Source of the DNA: an uncultured Nocardioides sp.
Lineage (GTDB): Bacteria; Actinomycetota; Actinomycetes; Propionibacteriales; Nocardioidaceae
Length of the DNA stretch: 32,592 bases
Direction: 5' to 3'
Assembly: GCF_947488025.1 (NCBI RefSeq)
Contig: NZ_CANKYS010000021.1
Location: 1 to 32,592 of the forward strand
Below, piece after piece: positions 8,110 through 14,877 of the stretch (position 1 is the first letter of the stretch; every line of letters begins with the position of its first letter). Both the position numbers and the translations under genes were made by a program. The notes beneath the pieces were generated by a model. The model made no database searches. It saw only the letters and a list, made by a program, of their open reading frames with translations, and had not been told where the DNA came from.

Positions 8110-8262
8110 AGATCGCCCCGTTCCCGGCAGGGGATCCCGCTCCGGTCACCCTCCGGGTGACGATCCCGCACCGGGATGCTCCGCGAGCCCATCCCGCTGC
8201 GCGCGTCCCGCGCGACGATCCCGCTGCGCGCGTCCCGCGCGACGATCCCGTACCGGGTCGCA
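8110..8262. repeat. GC-rich hairpin-repeat array (copy 2, inverted relative to copy 1)
   Basis: Units share a GATCCCGC linker but carry different stems. The first, at about 8134-8160, is GTCACCC-TCC-GGGTGAC; the second is GCTC-CGC-GAGC; two more carry CGTC...GACG as in the array at 1-97. Unit spacing is about 27 bp. Conserved linkers with changed yet still self-complementary stems indicate that the folded form is what matters. The array lies just upstream of a gene of unknown function and could affect its expression. Confidence 0.8.
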
Positions 8263-8309
8263 GACACCCACGACGAGGTGCTTCGGGGGAGGTTCTGGCG
8301 ACACATTCC

Positions 8310-8948
8310 ATGAACGCCGAAGCCGATTGGGTGACTTCCCTGATGCGCCCACTGGCCGGCGGGTGGCACCGTGAGCGCATGCTCTTGAACTTGGAGAAGG
8401 GTGTATGGCGGGACCTGACGCGCCGACGCGGGGTCAGCTTTGTGGACCCTCGTCTGGCTCAGCCGGCAAGGGCAGCGCTGGTACTCCAAGCGGCTCACAC
8501 GCTGCTGCCCGAAGCGGGCGTGACGGCGCTGCCTTCAATTGCCCGTGACGAACTTCAGGAGGGGCTGAGTGGCCCGCTGCGCACAGCTATCGCTGACTCC
8601 GACCCGTCCTCGGAGGGAACCGTTGAGGGTTTGCGCGATCAGCTGGTGGGGACACTCGTGGCAACGCCGGGTCGAGTCGGCGCACTCATGCTGGCCGACC
8701 GCGTGCACCTGAGCCGGCTCGTCCGCGACGAGATCCCGCCCATCATCGCGTCGGCGTGCGTTTGTTGGTATGGCGCCTACCGCCTTCCTGACGACCCCTA
8801 TGGTCACCAGATCACCACACTGCGAGGCCTGTACCACTCTTGGCTCACAGTTCCGACGGAGCGACCTCGAATCGAGAAACAGATGCGCGGAGCCGCCGTA
8901 CAGGTCGTCGGTGGACACCCCGACAGTCTGATTGCGCGACGAGTGTGA
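8310..8948 (+). CDS. protein of unknown function
   Basis: 212 residues from ATG at 8310 (MNAEADWVTSLMRPL). The frame stays open upstream through the repeat array, but that extension (PRAHPAARVPRDDPAARVP) is repeat-encoded and unlikely to be translated. A GGGGAGG at 8286-8292 is too far from the ATG to be a normal ribosome-binding site, so the start is uncertain. The sequence has no signal peptide or membrane segment, and is mostly helical in character, with a conserved-looking block VCWYGAYRLPDDPYGHQITTL. I do not recognise the family. Confidence 0.55.
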   Translation: MNAEADWVTSLMRPLAGGWHRERMLLNLEKGVWRDLTRRRGVSFVDPRLAQPARAALVLQAAHTLLPEAGVTALPSIARDELQEGLSGPLRTAIADSDPSSEGTVEGLRDQLVGTLVATPGRVGALMLADRVHLSRLVRDEIPPIIASACVCWYGAYRLPDDPYGHQITTLRGLYHSWLTVPTERPRIEKQMRGAAVQVVGGHPDSLIARRV

Positions 8949-9022
8949 CTCGGCGTCGACTGGCACGAGCCGATCCTGCACTGGCGCGCTCCACGAGCCG
9001 GTCCGCTGCATACGCTGAGGCT

Positions 9023-9460
9023 GTGACCCAAACCTGGTGCCCGACCACTCCAGGCGTGCTTCGTCTGCCGTCCGGTCGAACGGTCCGGGGCCGTGGCCTG
9101 CGGCAGCCGGTGCCGGGTGGTGTGTCTCCGGACTTTGGGCTCTACTTTTTGAGCAGGCCCCCGGCGCCGCCCATGGACTGGGAAGAGCGTTGGGTTCGTT
9201 GGCCGGGCTTGCGGTTGCCTGTCGACAAGGCTGACGCGTGGGACGCATTGTGTGAAGCGTGGCGTCGAGCTGGGCGCGAGCGAGTCGAGGTCGCTTGCAG
9301 TGGAGGGCGCGGCAGGACAGGCACTGCGCTCGCCTGTCTTGCGGTGCTGGATGGCGTACCGGCCGATCATGCCGTCGCCTTCGTACGCGAGCGCTACGAC
9401 CGCCGGGCGGTCGAGACGCCCTGGCAGAGGCGCTACGTCGTGCGATTCGGCACCGTGTAG
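9023..9460 (+). CDS. small Cys-based (protein tyrosine/dual-specificity type) phosphatase
   Basis: 145 residues from GTG at 9023; the longer open frame upstream overlaps the preceding gene and is not used. The C-x5-R phosphatase loop is visible as VACSGGRGRTGTALACLAVLDG, with the nucleophilic Cys at about residue 94 and Arg six residues later. DYD/WPD-type general acid is not obvious, though the segment before it, WPGLRLPVDKADAW, may serve. The C-terminus (VETPWQRRYVVRF) closes the fold. These enzymes are cytoplasmic. It follows the unknown gene by about 75 bp. Substrate unknown. Confidence 0.8.
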   Translation: MTQTWCPTTPGVLRLPSGRTVRGRGLRQPVPGGVSPDFGLYFLSRPPAPPMDWEERWVRWPGLRLPVDKADAWDALCEAWRRAGRERVEVACSGGRGRTGTALACLAVLDGVPADHAVAFVRERYDRRAVETPWQRRYVVRFGTV

Positions 9461-9669
9461 CTGCAGCCGCTGCGGGATCCCGAACTGGTCCCGGCGTTTA
9501 GGTGGAGAGGCTTGGGCCAGATCTCACCGAAGGTTCCCGCCGGGCCTTCGGGCGCTCACTAGCTCCTGGTTACGACGGCAAGCGCTAGCGGTCCTCGGCG
9601 ATATTTCTGTCGAGATGCCGGGAAGACTGACGAGCGTGTGGGGGATCCCACGGCCCCACCCTGCAGCCG

Positions 9670-10284
9670 CTACGCCCGCTCGACAGGTTGTCGCAAGATC
9701 GTGCGCAGCCTCGACGGCTCGACCCGCCGCGCATCGCTGAGGTAGATCTCGTGGTGCTTCCCGGTCATCCGCAGACCTGCACCGGGAACGAACTGCCCGT
9801 GCATCTCAGCCAGGACGTCGACCTCATCGTCGTAGGACCCGACGTGCAACGTTTGCACGCAGAGACCCTCCTCGAGACTCTCCAGCCGTACGTCTTCAAG
9901 CCTCACCCCGCGCTGCTTCGCGGCCGCCGCGCTCACAGCGTCAGCGAACATCTGCTCCGTGAGCCAGTCAGGCGTCATGATCATCGCGGTCCAGCACCAC
10001 TGGGACTTATCGCGCGCGGACGTGAAGGAGGTCATGTCTGCGGCCCACCACAGCGCCTCTAGAGGAGGGACGACATAGTCGCGATCGAGTTCCCGCCTGC
10101 TGGTGAACTTCAATCCGTAGGCCACCGGGTATAGGGATGCGAGGGCGTCGGCGTACTTCTGGGACGTGTTGGGGTCGCCCCGACCGTCGATCATCAGGTA
10201 CCTCATCCTGGGCACCTCGACGACCCTGAACTCGCCGGCACGCGCGCGGTACGCGTCGTGCGACTTCTTGAAGTCGACCTTCAC
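9670..10284 (-). CDS. GyrI-like small-molecule-binding domain protein
   Basis: 204 residues from a GTG at 10284 (VKVDFKKSHDAYRARAGEFRVVEVP). The segment RYLMIDGRGDPNTSQKYADALASLYPVAYGLKF and the later EGLCVQTLHVGSYDDEVDVLAEMHGQF are typical of GyrI-like proteins, a fold that binds hydrophobic or cationic small molecules in the cytoplasm. The frame is open upstream to 10608, but that extension is encoded by the repeat array at 10303-10425 and is rejected. The ribosome-binding site is poor. It is convergent with the phosphatase gene; ligand unknown. Confidence 0.82.
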   Translation of the reverse strand: MKVDFKKSHDAYRARAGEFRVVEVPRMRYLMIDGRGDPNTSQKYADALASLYPVAYGLKFTSRRELDRDYVVPPLEALWWAADMTSFTSARDKSQWCWTAMIMTPDWLTEQMFADAVSAAAAKQRGVRLEDVRLESLEEGLCVQTLHVGSYDDEVDVLAEMHGQFVPGAGLRMTGKHHEIYLSDARRVEPSRLRTILRQPVERA

Positions 10285-10302
10285 CGGTCGAGTATCTCGC
10301 GC

Positions 10303-10425
10303 CGGGTCGCTCCGCGAGCCCATCCCGCACCGGGTCGCTCCGCGAGCCCATCCCGCACCGGGTCGCTCCGCGAGCCCATCCTGCGCTGGCGCGCTCCGCG
10401 AGCCAATCCTGCTGCGGTCGCGCTC
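10303..10425. repeat. GC-rich hairpin-repeat array (copy 3, 28-bp units)
   Basis: Three near-identical 28-bp units begin at 10303, 10331 and 10359, with a degenerate fourth at about 10387. The unit contains GCTC-CGC-GAGC followed by CCATCCCGCAC. It is the same family as the arrays at 1-97 and 8110-8262 but uses only the GCTC/GAGC stem. It lies between the 3' end of the LysR gene and the start of the GyrI-like gene, both read leftward. Confidence 0.85.
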
Positions 10426-10489
10426 TGTGTGACCAGTAGTTTGTGGCGCGTTGACCAGCTCGCGCGAGTCACGGTAGCGCCAGCGATCC

Positions 10490-11434
10490 TCAACGAACTC
10501 GCGCTCTGCTCCGGGGTAGACGCCGGGCTCGTGGCCTCTCGGGGACTGCAAGACGAAGCAGGTCCTCTGCCGGGCCGACCGGTCGCTGGCCGGTGAGCCA
10601 GACGGCACGTAGCGAGCGGTCGAGGTCGACTCCGTGAACGGGGACCTGGACTAGGCGGCCGGCTGCGACGTCGTCGTGCACTGCCAGGTCGGAGAGCACG
10701 GCCGGGCCGGCTCCGGCGATGACTGCGGAGCGGACGCCGCTGCTGGTCGACACCTCGAGCAGGGGTTGGGTGGGGGTGCCGAACGGGGTCAGGGCTCGGT
10801 CCAGCGCGGTGCGGGTCCCCGACCCGGCTTCGCGGTGCACCAGCCGCGTTCCGGCCAGCTCCTCAGCCTCTACCGATTTACGGCGCTGGGCCCACGGGTG
10901 AGCGGGCGCGACGACGACCACGAGCCGGTCGGTCGCCACGACCTGAGCGGACAGGCCGGAGGGAAGGTCGGGGCCCTCGATGAAGCCGAGGTCGGCGTCG
11001 CCCGCGAGAACCGCGGCCGCCGTGGTGTCGCTGTTGCCTGCGGTCAGGCTGACGGCGGTGTCCGGATGCGTGGCGGCCAGCACGACGAGCCAGCCCGGCA
11101 GTAGATGCTCGGCCACGGTCAAGCTCGCCGCGACCCGCAGCCGCGCGATGCGGTCGCTGCGCAGGGACGCGATGCCCGCCTCGAGGACGTCCGCAGCAGC
11201 GAGGACCCCACGTGCCCACTCGGCCAGCAGTGCACCGTTGGGGGTGAGGTTCGAGCCACGGGCTGAGCGAGTGAGGACCGCGAACCCGACCAGCCGTTCG
11301 AGTCCGCGCACCCGTGCGCTCACGGCAGGCTGGCTTAGCCCGCGGGAGGCACCGGCCTTGCTCAGGCTGCCGCTGGCAGCGATCTCGAGGAGCAGCGACA
11401 GGGTGTCGAGGTCGGGCACCCGGGTGAGAGTCAT
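10490..11434 (-). CDS. LysR-family transcriptional regulator
   Basis: 314 residues. The N-terminal winged helix-turn-helix (about 8-65) reads LDTLSLLLEIAASGSLSKAGASRGLSQPAVSARVRGLERLVG, a standard LysR DNA-binding domain. Residues from about 95 form the periplasmic-binding-like effector domain (LRVAASLTVAEHLLPGWL...). The gene is divergent from a YeiH-type exporter, with 113 bp between start codons, the usual arrangement for a LysR protein controlling its neighbour. The effector is unknown; related YeiE/CysB-like partners respond to sulfur compounds, which is only suggestive here. Confidence 0.92.
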   Translation of the reverse strand: MTLTRVPDLDTLSLLLEIAASGSLSKAGASRGLSQPAVSARVRGLERLVGFAVLTRSARGSNLTPNGALLAEWARGVLAAADVLEAGIASLRSDRIARLRVAASLTVAEHLLPGWLVVLAATHPDTAVSLTAGNSDTTAAAVLAGDADLGFIEGPDLPSGLSAQVVATDRLVVVVAPAHPWAQRRKSVEAEELAGTRLVHREAGSGTRTALDRALTPFGTPTQPLLEVSTSSGVRSAVIAGAGPAVLSDLAVHDDVAAGRLVQVPVHGVDLDRSLRAVWLTGQRPVGPAEDLLRLAVPERPRARRLPRSRARVR

Positions 11435-11467
11435 CGACCCACTCTAGAGCCCGCCATCAGTCCGGTG

Positions 11468-11479
11468 GATGACGTCATC
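11468..11479. promoter_or_regulatory. 12-bp perfect palindrome between LysR and YeiH-type genes
   Basis: GATGACGTCATC is a perfect palindrome in the divergent intergenic region, 34 bp from the LysR start. It is a reasonable operator candidate, probably for the adjacent LysR protein, although LysR sites usually follow T-N11-A. The assignment rests on position only. Confidence 0.4.
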
Positions 11480-11547
11480 GATCCAGGATGTCTACCGAGC
11501 GCCCGTCTGCCGGCGCAGGCTGGAAGTACCGACGAAGGAGAATGCCT

Positions 11548-12609
11548 GTGACCACGGCCCACGAAGCCCCTGTCCACCGACACCGCACCGGCAGCCGCTG
11601 CCGCCCGTCCTGCCCGCCCACTCCCGAGCCCGGGCACCGCAGTCCGGTACCTGGGTTGCTCGCCGTCGCAACCGCCACCGGCGTCGCGTTCGGCGTGCAT
11701 GCCTTGGTCCCAGCGGTGAACCCCTCCACCGTCGCTGTGGTCATCGGCGCGCTCGCGGTCAACATCGGGCTGCACCACCCCTCCCTGCACGTCGGCACCC
11801 ACGTCGCCTCACACCGGTTCCTGCGCCTGGCCGTCGTGCTGCTTGGCCTGCAGCTGGGGCTGCAACAGCTGCTCGACCTGGGGCCGCGCGGTGCCCTCGT
11901 CGTGGTCACCACCGTCACGGTCACGTTCACCGGAACGCGCCTGCTTGGGCGGCTGCTGGGTGTGCCGCCGGCCCGGTCCCTGCTCGTCGCCACCGGCTTC
12001 TCGATCTGCGGCGCCTCCGCCGTCGCCGCGATGGAGGAGGTCGCCGGCGGGGACGAGGACGACACGGCGGTCGCAATCGCGCTCGTCACGTTGTGCGGGA
12101 GCCTGGCCATCGTGCTGCTCCCGCTGCTTCGTGAGCCCCTCGGGCTCGACCCTGCTGCGTTCGGCAGCTGGGTCGGCGCAAGCGTGCACGACGTGGGCCA
12201 GACCGTCGCGACAGCCGACCGCGTACCGGGAGCCCTGACGACCGCGGTCGTCGTCAAGCTCAGCCGCGTCGTGCTCCTCGCCCCGCTCGTCGCCGGGACC
12301 GCCGTTGCGCTGCGGCGTCGCACCCCCGCGGCGGCGACGGGGCGCCGCCCACCGCTGCTTCCCCTGTTCGTCGCCGGCTTCCTGGCAGCGATCGCCGTCG
12401 CGAGCACCGGGCTCCTGCCCGATCCGGTCCTGCACGGCGCGAAGGTCCTCCAGGAGGTCTTGCTCGCCGCAGCCCTGGTCGGTCTGGGCACCGGGATCCA
12501 CCTCCCGGTGCTGCGGCGCACCGGAGGCCGCGCGCTGGTGCTCGGCCTCATGTCATGGGTCCTCGTCGCGGGGGTCGCCTACGCCGGCGTACAGCTCACC
12601 GGCGCATGA
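11548..12609 (+). CDS. YeiH-family (putative sulfate exporter) membrane protein
   Basis: About 353 residues from GTG at 11548, chosen because AAGGAG lies 8 nt upstream; ATG at 11542 is also in frame. The protein is hydrophobic with about ten membrane segments after a basic 30-residue N-terminus. ATGFSICGASAVAAMEEVAGGDEDD is the signature of the PSE/YeiH family, and GASVHDVGQTVATA is a second conserved block. The family is annotated as exporters of sulfate or other small anions, on weak experimental evidence. It is divergent from a LysR regulator and followed by a hairpin at 12617-12643. Confidence 0.9.
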   Translation: MTTAHEAPVHRHRTGSRCRPSCPPTPEPGHRSPVPGLLAVATATGVAFGVHALVPAVNPSTVAVVIGALAVNIGLHHPSLHVGTHVASHRFLRLAVVLLGLQLGLQQLLDLGPRGALVVVTTVTVTFTGTRLLGRLLGVPPARSLLVATGFSICGASAVAAMEEVAGGDEDDTAVAIALVTLCGSLAIVLLPLLREPLGLDPAAFGSWVGASVHDVGQTVATADRVPGALTTAVVVKLSRVVLLAPLVAGTAVALRRRTPAAATGRRPPLLPLFVAGFLAAIAVASTGLLPDPVLHGAKVLQEVLLAAALVGLGTGIHLPVLRRTGGRALVLGLMSWVLVAGVAYAGVQLTGA

Positions 12610-12616
12610 CGGGCAA

Positions 12617-12643
12617 GGGGTGGTGGTCGGTTCGACCAACCCC
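12617..12643 (+). terminator. hairpin after the YeiH-type gene, possible terminator
   Basis: GGGGT-GG-TGGT pairs with ACCAACCCC around a CGGTTCG loop, starting 8 bp after the YeiH stop. There is no T-run, as is common in high-GC actinobacteria. It would separate this gene from the riboswitch-controlled operon. Confidence 0.4.
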
Positions 12644-12817
12644 GCGGTGGGTGGGTCGTGTGGTTCGGGCGCTCCTGCGCCCAACCTGGCCCAACTTGGC
12701 CCGACCCTTCGGCGTGATCGTCGGGGATCCCAAACGCTGGGCGGTCCGCGCTGATGTGTTCGGGGTGTCCGGGTTCGCCGGTGAGTGTCGCAGTTGGTTA
12801 GCATGAGCGCACACGAT

Positions 12818-12884
12818 GGCGGTGGGGCTCGCCGACAACCGTGGCGGCAGGCCACCAACAGTCCCTACCTGAGACAGGTAGGAG
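12818..12884 (+). promoter_or_regulatory. fluoride (crcB-motif) riboswitch with translation-control hairpin
   Basis: The aptamer starts GGCGGTGGGGCTCGCC (P1 GGCG/CGCC), then GACAACCG, then a GTGGC-ggcag-GCCAC stem, then CAACAGTCCCTAC. This closely follows the fluoride riboswitch consensus, with the GGGG/CCC pseudoknot partners in place. Immediately after, CCTACCT-gagac-AGGTAGG (12864-12882) forms a hairpin that ends in the ribosome-binding site AGGAG of the first fluC gene. CCCTAC is shared by the pseudoknot and the hairpin, so fluoride binding should free the ribosome-binding site (ON switch). A weak TAGCAT at 12799-12804 may be the -10 element. The gene order below confirms the assignment. 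Confidence 0.88.
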
Positions 12885-12889
12885 TTCGT

Positions 12890-13462
12890 GTGCCCGAAAA
12901 TAGTGACCCCGACGTCGGCGATCTGCCGATCGATCCCGATACGTCCGGTGACAGGCTCACCGGCACGGTCCACCGGTTGCCTTCCTTATTCACGTCGCAG
13001 TGGGACGTGCTGCTCGCCATCAGCGCCGGCGGCGCACTGGGGAGCCTGGCACGTTGGGGTGTCGGTGAGCTCCTCCCATGGTCCGGGACCGAGTTCGCGT
13101 GGGGGACCTTCGTTGAGAACGTCTCTGGTGGGTTCGCGCTCGGCGTGCTGATGGTGTTCGTGCTGGACGTGTGGCCGTCGCAGCGGTACGTGCGCCCGTT
13201 CCTGGGCGTCGGCGTCCTCGGTGGCTACACCACCTTTTCGACCTACATGCTCGACGCACGCCTCCTGCTCGGCGAAGGACAGGTCCTCACCGCGTTCGCA
13301 TATCTAGGAGGGTCCCTCCTGGCCGGCCTGCTCGCCGTCTGGGCCGGGATCGCCTCCGCACGGTTGATCGCACTCAGGCCGAGACGGTCACGACGCCGAC
13401 ATCTAGCACCTCCCGAGTCTTCCATGTTCGCGCACGACGATGACGAGGTGAGGAACCGATGA
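12890..13462 (+). CDS. crcB: fluoride efflux channel FluC/CrcB, first copy
   Basis: 190 residues from GTG at 12890, with AGGAG 5 nt upstream inside the riboswitch hairpin. The N-terminal 40 residues (PENSDPDVGDLPIDPDTSG...) are acidic and not part of the usual 125-residue protein. The membrane core follows: SAGGALGSLARWGVGELL, GTFVENVSGGFALGVL (normally GTxxVNxxGSFxLG) and GGYTTFSTYMLDA, the Phe-rich polarity track region. Fluc channels work as antiparallel dimers that let F- leave the cell. A second copy lies downstream; the two may form a heterodimer. The stop overlaps the DUF190 start (ATGA). Confidence 0.93.
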   Translation: MPENSDPDVGDLPIDPDTSGDRLTGTVHRLPSLFTSQWDVLLAISAGGALGSLARWGVGELLPWSGTEFAWGTFVENVSGGFALGVLMVFVLDVWPSQRYVRPFLGVGVLGGYTTFSTYMLDARLLLGEGQVLTAFAYLGGSLLAGLLAVWAGIASARLIALRPRRSRRRHLAPPESSMFAHDDDEVRNR

Positions 13463-13826
13463 CGCTGCGGGGTCCAGCGAGCAGGCTGACGATCATGGTG
13501 GGGGAGTCCGACCAGGTGCACCACCATCCCGTTTACACCGAGATCGTGCATTTGGCGCACCGGGCCGGGCTGGACGAGGCCAGCGCCTTTCGTGGCATCG
13601 AGGGGTTCGGCAAGTCGAACCACATCCGCACCCCCAGGTGTGGTCGCTCCGCAAGGACCCGCCTGTCGCGGTGGTCATCGTGGACACCGACGAGCAGATT
13701 CGTGGCTTCCCCGAGCTGGAGCGGCTGGAGCTCGAGGGCATGGTGATCGCGGAGCCGGTCGAGGTCATCCGCTACGCGGGCAGAGGACCAGCCGGCCCGG
13801 CCGGCCCGGGGGAGGACCGGCGATGA
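13459..13826 (+). pseudogene. DUF190 protein, single-base frameshift
   Basis: Frame one starts at ATG 13459 and reads RLTIMVGESDQVHHHPVYTEIV, then AGLDEASAFRGIEGFGKSNHIRT, a clear DUF190 N-terminus. After the five-C run at 13631-13635 the family sequence continues in another frame as VWSLRKDPPVAVVIVDTD, then ELERLELEGMVIAEPVEVIRY, to TGA at 13824-13826. One added C would give an intact protein of about 122 residues. DUF190 proteins are commonly encoded beside crcB and resemble PII-type folds. Both ends overlap neighbours by ATGA, so the operon is otherwise perfect. A homopolymer sequencing error is as likely as real loss. Confidence 0.85.
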
Positions 13827-14194
13827 CAGTTGCGATGGTGCTGCTGGGTGGCGCTATCGGCGCTGCGTTGCGCTACCTCACCGATCTGGTCGTCCAGTCC
13901 CGCCACGACAGCGTCTTCCCGTGGGGAACCTTCACCGTCAACATGACCGGCTCGCTGGTCTTGGGCGTCACGGCGGCTGCGGTGACCGGCGCTGGGGTGC
14001 CGTCGTGGGTGCTGGCCTTGGTCGGCACCGGGTTCTGCGGTGCCCTCACCACGTTCTCCACCTTCGGGTTCGAGACCGTCCGGTTGCTCGAGGAAGGCTC
14101 GGTCCTCGCCGCGGGGTTGAACTGCCTCGCGAGCCTGGCGGTCGGTCTGGGCGCGTGCGCCGGCGGGTACGCGATGACGGCCGCGCTCCTGTGA
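13823..14194 (+). CDS. crcB: fluoride efflux channel FluC/CrcB, second copy
   Basis: 123 residues, standard size. ATG at 13823 overlaps the DUF190 stop and has a GGGGGAGG ribosome-binding site 8 nt upstream. The conserved blocks are GGAIGAALRYLTDLV, WGTFTVNMTGSLVLGV with the canonical Asn, and CGALTTFSTFGFETV with the Phe box. Four membrane helices are expected. Paired crcB genes in Gram-positive bacteria usually encode the two halves of a heterodimeric Fluc. The stop overlaps the GTG of the PAP2 gene. Confidence 0.93.
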   Translation: MTVAMVLLGGAIGAALRYLTDLVVQSRHDSVFPWGTFTVNMTGSLVLGVTAAAVTGAGVPSWVLALVGTGFCGALTTFSTFGFETVRLLEEGSVLAAGLNCLASLAVGLGACAGGYAMTAALL

Positions 14195-14877
14195 GCGAGG
14201 TGACGCCGGTCCGAGGACCGCGGCCGCGCTGGGTGAGATGGCTGCTGGCTGTCGCGGCCGTCCTGCTGTGCGTGCTGACCATCGCGTTGGCCGTGGGCTC
14301 GGAGCAGCTCGCGCGGCTCGACCAGACGGTCGCTGACTGGGGCTACCACTCCACCTGGGGCCACGCCGGTCGAAGCTCGTTCTGGGTCGCGGTGGCGACC
14401 TACGGGCAGCCGATGGTCCTGCGTGCGGTGCTGGTGCTTCTCGCGCTGGTGCTTCTCCCGCTGCTGCTGGCCCGGAAGCGCAACTGGTGCTTGGCGGCGT
14501 GGCTCGTCGCCGTCACCGTGACCGAGAACGTCATCGCCCCCTCGACCAAGCTCCTGCTCAGCCGCCCGCGCCCGGAGTGGCTCGAGCCGATCGCGGTCGA
14601 GCACAGTTTGTCCTACCCCTCGGGGCATGCCGCGATGGCAGGGACCTTCGCGGCCGCGGTGATCCTCGTGGCGCTGGCGATGATGGGTCCGGGATGGAGT
14701 CGGCGGCTGGTCGTGCTGCTCGCTCTGCTGGTCTACCTTGTGATCTCGGTGGACCGGATCTTCTTGGGTGTCCACTACCTCAGCGATGTCGTCGCCGGAA
14801 ACCTGCTGGGGCTGTGCATCGCTCTGGCGGGGTGGCTGCTGCTCCTCCGGGTCACGTCCTCCGGGAGCGGGTGGTGA
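14191..14877 (+). CDS. PAP2-family membrane phosphatase
   Basis: 228 residues from GTG at 14191, which overlaps the crcB stop (GTGA). The three PAP2 signatures are present: KLLLSRPRP (KxxxxxxRP), YPSGHAAM (PSGH) and DRIFLGVHYLSDVVAG (SRxxxxxHxxxD, with Asp replacing the Ser). About five to six membrane segments surround them. Members dephosphorylate lipid phosphates such as undecaprenyl pyrophosphate or phosphatidylglycerol phosphate outside the membrane. It is translationally coupled on both sides in the fluoride operon, directly before uppP, so a role in undecaprenyl carrier recycling is likely. Confidence 0.9.
   Translation: MSEVTPVRGPRPRWVRWLLAVAAVLLCVLTIALAVGSEQLARLDQTVADWGYHSTWGHAGRSSFWVAVATYGQPMVLRAVLVLLALVLLPLLLARKRNWCLAAWLVAVTVTENVIAPSTKLLLSRPRPEWLEPIAVEHSLSYPSGHAAMAGTFAAAVILVALAMMGPGWSRRLVVLLALLVYLVISVDRIFLGVHYLSDVVAGNLLGLCIALAGWLLLLRVTSSGSGW

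Noticed and set aside
11809..12501. Minus-strand coding sequence opposite the YeiH-type exporter
   Set aside because: Low-complexity Arg/Asp-rich antisense frame; the plus strand has the conserved family signature.
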